Shown here piece by piece: positions 6,162 through 6,964 of a stretch of 6,964 nucleotides of DNA. The notes beneath the pieces are model-generated. The model searched no databases. It saw only the letters and a program-made list of their open reading frames with translations, and was not told where the DNA came from. The DNA comes from Nitrospirota bacterium (GTDB taxonomy: Bacteria; Nitrospirota; Thermodesulfovibrionia; Thermodesulfovibrionales; JdFR-85). The number at the start of each line of letters is the position of its first letter. Positions within the stretch are counted from its first letter, which is position 1. The position numbers and the translations under genes were made by a program. The DNA is taken from contig QIJG01000203.1 in NCBI GenBank assembly GCA_003232715.1, positions 1 to 6,964 of the forward strand. The letters are read 5' to 3'.

Positions 6162-6964
6162 TTAATCAGCACCCCTCATAAGAGACCTCACCTTTTTCCG
6201 TAGACGCAGAAAGACAGGCTGCGTAGACCAGCAGCTCGTAATATAAACTTTCTGTACTTTTTCGTTTATAATCTGTCTGTTGTTTTTAATTCCGGGCATA
6301 AGTTTTAGAAACAGAAAGAATCCAGTTGCAGCATACCCTATGCCGGCTATTCCTTCCTTTCTGAATTTCCACATATTCCAGAAAAAGGTACGGAATAAAA
6401 GCAGCGGGATTTTTTTTAAGGGAAAATATAAGTAGATTATAGCTAATTCATTCCTCGTGGTAAAAGTTCTTAACCTTTTAAAGCTCCTGTGTGTTGTGGA
6501 AGTACGGTGATTAACAACACATTTTTCAAAGTATTTGATTCCGAATCCTGCATCCAACACCCTAAGTCCATATTCCCATTCATGCGAGTACAGGAAGATC
6601 CAGTCTGCATAACCCCCGACCCTATCTATCACCGCTCTTCTGATTATTGCTCCAGCGCCTATAAACCCAATCCAGTCCTGCAAATGTGTGCGTCTGCTCG
6701 TTGTAAACGCCCCTCCTGTTATTTTACAGGCCAATATGCCAATGTCTTTGTTATCCTCCAGAAAAGCAACAGCATCCTTCACCCCTTCAACGGGATGTGA
6801 GTCATCATCCAGGACAAGAAAATATTTCCCCGCCCCATTGACAAAACCATAATTCCATCCTGAAATACCTACATTTACGGGTATCTTTATAAGCTTGACA
6901 CCGGGAAATTCCTCCCTGACCATCTCAGCGGTTCCATCACCAGAGGCATTGTCATTTACAATAA
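6162..6964 (-). CDS. Family-2 glycosyltransferase (N-terminus beyond window)
   Basis: A GT-A glycosyltransferase open to the right edge. The frame continues upstream of the internal ATG at 6923 with IVNDNASGDGTAE, the family motif after the first nucleotide-binding strands, so perhaps 30-40 residues are missing and the ATG at 6923 is not the start. Visible motifs are NVGISGWNYGF, the metal-binding DDDSHP (visible residues 52-57), GFIGAGAIIRRAVIDRVGGY for the acceptor-side loop, and SHEWEYGLRVLDAGFGI, in which the acidic pair expected to hold the base reads E-x-E. It ends with a basic, hydrophobic region (LLLFRTFFWNMWKF and GYAATGFFLFLKL) likely to lie on the membrane. The DDD-led active site is of the same broad class as the other transferases here, but close relation is not apparent. 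The stop is followed by a 289-bp gap before the Wzz start. Donor and acceptor are unknown. Confidence 0.9.
   Translation of the reverse strand, partial: IVNDNASGDGTAEMVREEFPGVKLIKIPVNVGISGWNYGFVNGAGKYFLVLDDDSHPVEGVKDAVAFLEDNKDIGILACKITGGAFTTSRRTHLQDWIGFIGAGAIIRRAVIDRVGGYADWIFLYSHEWEYGLRVLDAGFGIKYFEKCVVNHRTSTTHRSFKRLRTFTTRNELAIIYLYFPLKKIPLLLFRTFFWNMWKFRKEGIAGIGYAATGFFLFLKLMPGIKNNRQIINEKVQKVYITSCWSTQPVFLRLRKKVRSLMRGAD

Noticed and set aside
6162..6923. Start of the right-hand glycosyltransferase at ATG 6923
   Set aside because: The frame stays open upstream and encodes the conserved VNDNAS-type motif, so the true start is beyond the window.

Overview
The window reads as part of a cell-surface polysaccharide gene cluster, with every convincing gene on the minus strand. 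The content is Gram-negative in style: a Wzz/PCP-type chain-length protein, a UDP-galactopyranose mutase and four family-2 glycosyltransferases, in DNA that looks about 40% GC by eye, with Shine-Dalgarno sites and one well-supported TTG start. A palindromic TGTCATTCC-type intergenic repeat is of a kind I associate with Desulfobacterota (Deltaproteobacteria), Nitrospirota and similar environmental lineages. That taxonomic guess is weak.

In the direction of transcription (high to low coordinates) the layout is as follows. A GT2 glycosyltransferase (6964-6162) has its N-terminus cut off by the window edge. A 289-bp intergenic region follows, with a good sigma70-like promoter overlapped by two exact 15-bp direct repeats 21 bp apart. 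Next comes a Wzz-family gene split into two frames (5872-5354 and 5388-4687). A 252-bp gap then holds a MITE-like element of about 122 bp and a small hairpin. It is followed by a 475-aa GT2 enzyme with an unusual C-terminal domain and membrane segment (4434-3007), a 109-bp gap with an extended -10 promoter, and glf (2897-1809). Two tandem paralogous GlfT-like glycosyltransferases end the window (1796-792, and 709 running off the left edge).

Together the genes suggest a polysaccharide that contains galactofuranose. Glf converts UDP-galactopyranose to UDP-galactofuranose. The paralogous transferases next to it are the natural candidates to use that donor, the other two GT2 enzymes would add further sugars, and the Wzz protein would control chain length. 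As the sequence stands the Wzz reading frame is broken by a net +1 shift, most simply explained as a small deletion, so chain-length control from this locus may be lost or may depend on another copy. No RNA genes, CRISPR arrays, transposase genes or tRNAs are visible.
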